In this document: in pieces, positions 59,891 to 64,000 of the stretch
Layout: the number at the start of each line of letters is the position of its first letter
Position numbering within the stretch: position 1 is the stretch's first letter
NCBI GenBank assembly: GCA_030549495.1
Contig: JAUIRK010000938.1
Span: forward strand, 127,001-191,000
DNA: 64,000 bases
Source of the DNA: Nectonema munidae
Lineage: Eukaryota; Nematomorpha; Nectonematoida; Nectonematidae
Direction: 5' to 3'
Program-made: the position numbers and the translations under genes
The notes under the pieces: model-generated
Seen by the model: the letters and a program-made list of their open reading frames with translations, nothing else
Database searches by the model: none
What the model was told of the DNA's origin: nothing

Positions 59891-62070
59891 CCCTATTACG
59901 CCCCCCCCCTCGCTAAAAAATTAATTGTAGAAAATTGGCTGAATCATATCCCTTCAAATTTTGTGACTTTTCCTAAAATCGCTAGCTGCATCTTTTGAAA
60001 CCATTTTCATGGTAGTTGAATGACCCTTTCATGTCCAAAACTGTCAATCAAAATCAAAAATTAAATTTTTTCAGCAAAATTTTGACATTATCTGTACTTA
60101 ACCTTATAACTTAGGATCTATATTATATAATACCCTGAAAATTTATACTTATATACAGTTTGGAACGCATAACTAGCATAAAAATCTAGTGGATCATCAA
60201 CATGTGTTTGCTCAAAAATATTACAAAGAGGAGAGACACTGTGATAAACATTGCTGACTTATTGTGTGCATATTGAAGCAATGGATTATTATTATATAGC
60301 TCTCACGCATCGTCTGTAAAATATGTTCGATAGGAATTTCAAAGCAGCTTGGCATGTGATGTTTGATTGATTCGAAAGTCTCCATTCTTTATACATGATT
60401 CATACATATATATCATGATCACCATACATGTTTTATAAACAAGCAGCAACTCTTACTTATGGAAAATTATTGGGGGGCGAAGGTCATTTTCGCCCCCCCC
60501 CCCCCCGCGGATGTGCGCCCCTGCTATAGTGATAATAAAAAAAGTCTAAGATCATCAAGAAGATTCTTTAATCAAAATGCTTTGAGAGGAAAAAATAATT
60601 TTATCATTATAAAAAATTTTTCGAACACACATTGAAGAATATAAATTTCTAATAAAAAAAGAGCTACCAATAAAGGATCATCATGGAATGAATAGCAAAA
60701 TTACATACTGTAAATTATAATATGACGTAGAGACTACAAGTCGATAACGAATTTGTAGCCAAAAAGATGGAGGTCCTATCGAGTTACATATGTTACTGTA
60801 GAATGAAATATTTTGACTGAATTATCGATTTTTTTGACAGGTTTTATTGATTTTATAAAAAAATGACATCACCATTAAATTCTACATACTTGAAATGTAT
60901 AAAAAACTTTTTATAAGAATAAAAATTTTAATTTTGACATGGGCTGTCATATTTAAATTATTTTGTCAGGTTTGACTAATTTTTAAAAAAAAAAAGGAAT
61001 ATAAAATCACTTTTTTGACAGGTTTGAATACTGAATTCAACATGCTTGAAAATGGATGCGTAAAAAACATTATATAATTATTTTGATTAAAAGCTTCTTT
61101 TTGAGATGAGCTGTCACATTTACATCAATTTTTTGACAGTTTGATTGATTTTCATAAAAAATGAATATCACCACTGAATTCAGCATATTTGAAAATGGGT
61201 ATACATGTGTAAAAAACTTTATATACTTATTTAGATAAAAAAGTTCCTTTTTGAGATGAGCTGTCAAATATAAATCAATTTTTTGACAGGTTTGATTGAT
61301 TTTCATAAAAAATGAATATCACCACTGAATTCAGCATATTTGAAAATGGGTATACATGTCTAAAAAACTTTATAAACTTATTTAGATAAAAAGTTTCTTT
61401 TTGAGATGGGCTGTTACATTTAGATCAATTTTTTGACAGGTTTGATTGATTTTCATAAAAAATGAATATCACCACTGAATTCAGCATAGTTGAAAATGGG
61501 TATACATGTGTAAAAAACTTTATATAATTATTTAGATAAAAAGTTCCTTTATGAAATGAGCTGTCACATTTAGATCAATTTTTTGACAGGTGTGAATGAT
61601 TTTCATAAAAAATGAATATCACCACTGAATTCAGCATATTTGAAAATGGGTATACATGTGTAAAAAACTTTATATACTTATTTAGATAAAAAGTTTCTTT
61701 TTGAGATGGGCTGTTACATTTAGATCAATTTTTTGACAGGTTTGATTGATTTTCATAAAAAATGAATATCACCACTGAATTCCGCATAGTTGAAAATGGG
61801 TATACATGTGTAAAAAACTTTATATAATTATTTAAATAAAAAGTTCTTTTTTGAGATGAGCTGTCAAATATAAATCAATTTTTTGACAGGTTTGATTGAT
61901 TTTGATAAAAAAAAATGGCATCACCACTGAATTCAGTATAGTTGAAATATATATGTAACATTAAAAATATTTATAAAAACTTATTAATATCTGAGAAAAA
62001 TAGGGGGGGGGGGGGGCACTTTACGCCCCCCAACACTTGAGCGGACAAATTTTGCCCAGCACTAATAGGG
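59891..62070. mobile_element. Non-autonomous TTAA (piggyBac-like) element carrying a satellite array
   Basis: The left end CCCTATTACGCCCCCC at 59891 and the right end, inverted CCCTATTAGTGCTGGG ending at 62070, share CCCTATTA. TTAA flanks both sides (59887-59890 and 62071-62074). This is the piggyBac signature: CCC ends and TTAA duplication. The 2180 bp hold no transposase. G or C homopolymer runs lie near 59900, 60492 and 62006. A nested MITE end, GGATGTGCGCCCCTG at about 60520, suggests a second element inside. Confidence 0.8.
60830..61950. repeat. 150-bp satellite array inside the TTAA element
   Basis: The motif TTTTTTGACAGGTTTGATTG recurs with GACAG at 61135, 61285, 61435, 61585, 61735 and 61885, exactly 150 bp apart; looser units precede at about 60836, 60963 and 61016. 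Each unit has GCTGTCA, about 18 bp, then TGACAG, a potential stem. It also has CACCACTGAATTCAGCATA and GGGTATACATGTGTAAAAAA. Edge units are the most diverged, as usual for tandem arrays. Confidence 0.95.
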
Positions 62071-62074
62071 TTAA

Positions 62075-63221
62075 CAAATGTAAAGTTTAAAGGTCCTCTC
62101 TTTTTGAAGAATGCTTCTTTTTTCTTATCTTAATCTATATTATTACAAAATAATATTCTAGTAAATCAATCAGGAATGTGTCAACTTTTATTAAAGAACT
62201 TTAAAAGACCAACATTTATTTAAGAAATTTAGTTTTATCAGATAAGTATAATTAAAAAAAGCCTGTTTTGAATTTACCTTTAACTAAATTTGGTTCCGTT
62301 TTTTATTTGTAATTGTTATAAAATGTCCCTTTTTTCTCACAATAAAATATGGTCTGTCTATGCTTTTTTATTGGTTATATATATATTTTATAAAAATTTT
62401 GTTTATGATTTTTATCTAGCCGATATTTTTCACAATTATCTGATTAATAAATCTAACAAACCTATCCTACAACGAGAAGCGCCTTTTTTATGCTTTACAC
62501 TGTCAAAAATTAATTATGAGAAAATTTATTAATTTTTCTGTTATACCAAAAAATCCAAAGATAAAATTGAATGGAAATTTGATGAAAAAATGATTTTTTT
62601 TATGAGTTAAAAATACAATAGTGAAAATGAAGAAGTAGTAGATTTGCACTCCTGAATTCTTTCTTCTTTAACTAGATATGTTCCCACTTCAATGTAGGGT
62701 GGGTGTTTTTACTCATCTTGTATGGTTTGGACGAAATGTTTTACAGCTGGATGCTCTTTCTGCCGCTAACCCTCTCCATTTATCCATGCTTGACACCGGC
62801 ACTGAACCAGGTCGGATTGTCCCTCTTAGTGGCTGGATTCGGGAAACAAATTTATTTATTTAATAATTCTTATTTTCTGTTCGATTCCACTTATTTGTCA
62901 TTTTTAAGACTGCAACTCCATTTATATATAATTTTTTAACCCTGAAGACTCCACCTGTTCATAATTAGGCGACTTTCACTTCAAATATTTATAATTATGC
63001 TACATCAACTTTTCTGTTTCAAATATTATAAATCTCCAACTTCACATTATGTTAAATTGCTTTAGAAACACCAATAAATTTCTAACTCACAAGTTAGTTT
63101 TCAATCGATACCTACTCCACAATCATGATCACAATAACTTCATGAATGTTAGCCTGATCAAATTCTATCTCTTAATTATTATTTCTAAAAACTCTCACTT
63201 GTTTTTTTCTCTTTTTTTCAG
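62075..63221. other. AT-rich DNA before the coiled-coil exon
   Basis: No exon I would defend. GC-richer sequence at about 62680-62850 follows an AG after TTTAACT and has overlapping short frames in two phases, but neither resembles a known domain. It could be an upstream exon of the gene represented at 63222-63307. Confidence 0.35.
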
Positions 63222-63307
63222 AGAACCAGTTGAATCTTTCAGAAAAGAATATGTTCTTGGAAGAAAGGAATGCTTATTTGCTTAAAGAAAATGACCTTGC
63301 GAATGAG
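63222..63307 (+). CDS. Candidate internal exon encoding a coiled coil or leucine zipper
   Basis: A strong acceptor (TTTTTTTCTCTTTTTTTCAG and G) precedes it and GAG/GTATTG is a reasonable donor. The 86 bp give two bases to finish a codon, then 28 codons ending in phase 0: NQLNLSEKNMFLEERNAYLL, then KENDLANE. Leu and other hydrophobic residues at about heptad spacing with charged residues between suggest a coiled coil, possibly a bZIP zipper of the XBP1 or PAR type, but no basic region is visible here. The flanking exons are not identified. The protein family is unknown. Confidence 0.5.
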
Positions 63308-64000
63308 GTATTGCTTCAATTCTACATTTATTTTAAATATTTATTTTGGACGCAGTTTAAAAACATCTTAAATCAGCCATGTTTATTCAACTTTTTACAG
63401 TGTGTATCCTTTTCGAGAGATCGGAAATTCGCGATGGGATTCCGATCACGATTCCGATTAATCGGCACATACATCACTGGTAATAACAGACTCGTAATAT
63501 TTTTGCTGCTCGCACTCTGACTGTATTAAAATTTATTTATTGTAAAAAAAATTTATGAAAAAAATTGGTTTCTCTAAAGATTAGAGAAAGATTGAGTTAT
63601 TAGAAATCATAACCAATGACAACAGATTTGTACCGTCTACTATTACACTTTTGAAAATAATACAAATGAATTTGAGAGATGATTCTTCTCCTGCGTCAAG
63701 ATCAGTGAGGCATTATCATCTCCTAATCTTGTGAATACCTCTTCATAATTGGTGCAAAATATAGATTTTCCCTTTTCACTGATATTTATCTAACGCGCAT
63801 GAATAAAAATATATTTCTGATTACAGGGACGTAGCTAGATTTTACGATCAAAGTCAAAAGGGTCTAAATAATAGGGAGACTCCTTTTGCTTACGTCTCTG
63901 TTTGTGTATTTATGTATCGGTTCAAGCCTAAAAATTAATAACATAATGAGAAGTTTACTTGTTATTTTTGACTGCCCCCTTTTTTCATTGGTCTTATTTT
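63308..64000. other. Downstream intron or intergenic DNA; possible 77-bp MITE at 63824-63900
   Basis: If the exon at 63222 is real, this is its intron. CAGGGACGTAGCTAGATTTT at 63824 and the inverted CAGAGACGTAAGCAAAAGGA ending at 63900 look like the ends of a hAT-type MITE, but the flanking 8 bases match only partly. A stretch near 63425-63475 (GATTCCGATCACGATTCCGA) resembles DNA near 48012 in RFWD3 intron 2, so it may belong to a dispersed repeat. Confidence 0.4.

Overview
This is animal nuclear DNA. It is very AT-rich, gene-poor and full of microsatellites, tandem arrays and decayed transposons. Spliced exons with GT/AG borders, tRNA-derived SINEs, LINE fragments with reverse transcriptase motifs, and hAT and piggyBac elements with 8-bp or TTAA target duplications fit an arthropod. 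A copepod such as a sea louse is my guess, but the sequence does not prove the taxon. I recognise no retrovirus, LTR element or Polinton.

Two host genes can be read. At 10815-12515 (+) an intronless gene encodes a secreted angiotensin-converting-enzyme-like M2 peptidase of 566 aa. Zinc and catalytic residues are kept, but three substrate-binding residues are changed and a loop is short. It sits directly downstream of five tandem units that each carry a TATA-like and a CCAAT-like box. At 50021-45207 (-) a four-exon gene encodes the RING/WD40 ubiquitin ligase RFWD3. I assembled it from splice sites and matching phases (predicted 644 aa). A short coiled-coil exon at 63222-63307 (+) probably belongs to a third gene that runs mostly outside the readable part.

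Layout: 1-1.5 kb microsatellite-bearing DNA with weak promoter signals; 1.6-2.5 kb a ~950 bp ATG trinucleotide array; 5.8-6.1 kb a hAT remnant; 7.24-9.11 kb a complete non-autonomous hAT with an exact 8-bp duplication; 10.3-12.7 kb the promoter-like array and peptidase gene; 13.2-18.7 kb copy A of an unknown non-coding element with a 21-bp minisatellite, split by a 2.4 kb piggyBac element; 18.8-19.85 kb a ZBED5-like hAT fossil; 21.4 and 24.4 kb LINE fragments; 25-34 kb apparently empty AT-rich DNA; 34.6 and 36.0 kb SINEs; 36.5-40.3 kb a 53-bp satellite of about 72 near-identical units; 40.4-40.7 and 42.2-44.1 kb inverted copies C and B of the unknown element, B carrying a hAT MITE; 44.6 kb a SINE; 45.2-50.0 kb RFWD3; 52.7-55.3 kb a LINE (+); 56.7-58.3 kb a LINE (-) with an RNase H motif; 59.9-62.1 kb a TTAA element holding a 150-bp satellite; 63.2 kb the coiled-coil exon.

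The genes do not form a pathway. The most informative structure is the pair of inverted copies A and B: each shows the empty site for the transposon that interrupts the other, so insertion borders and order can be read directly.
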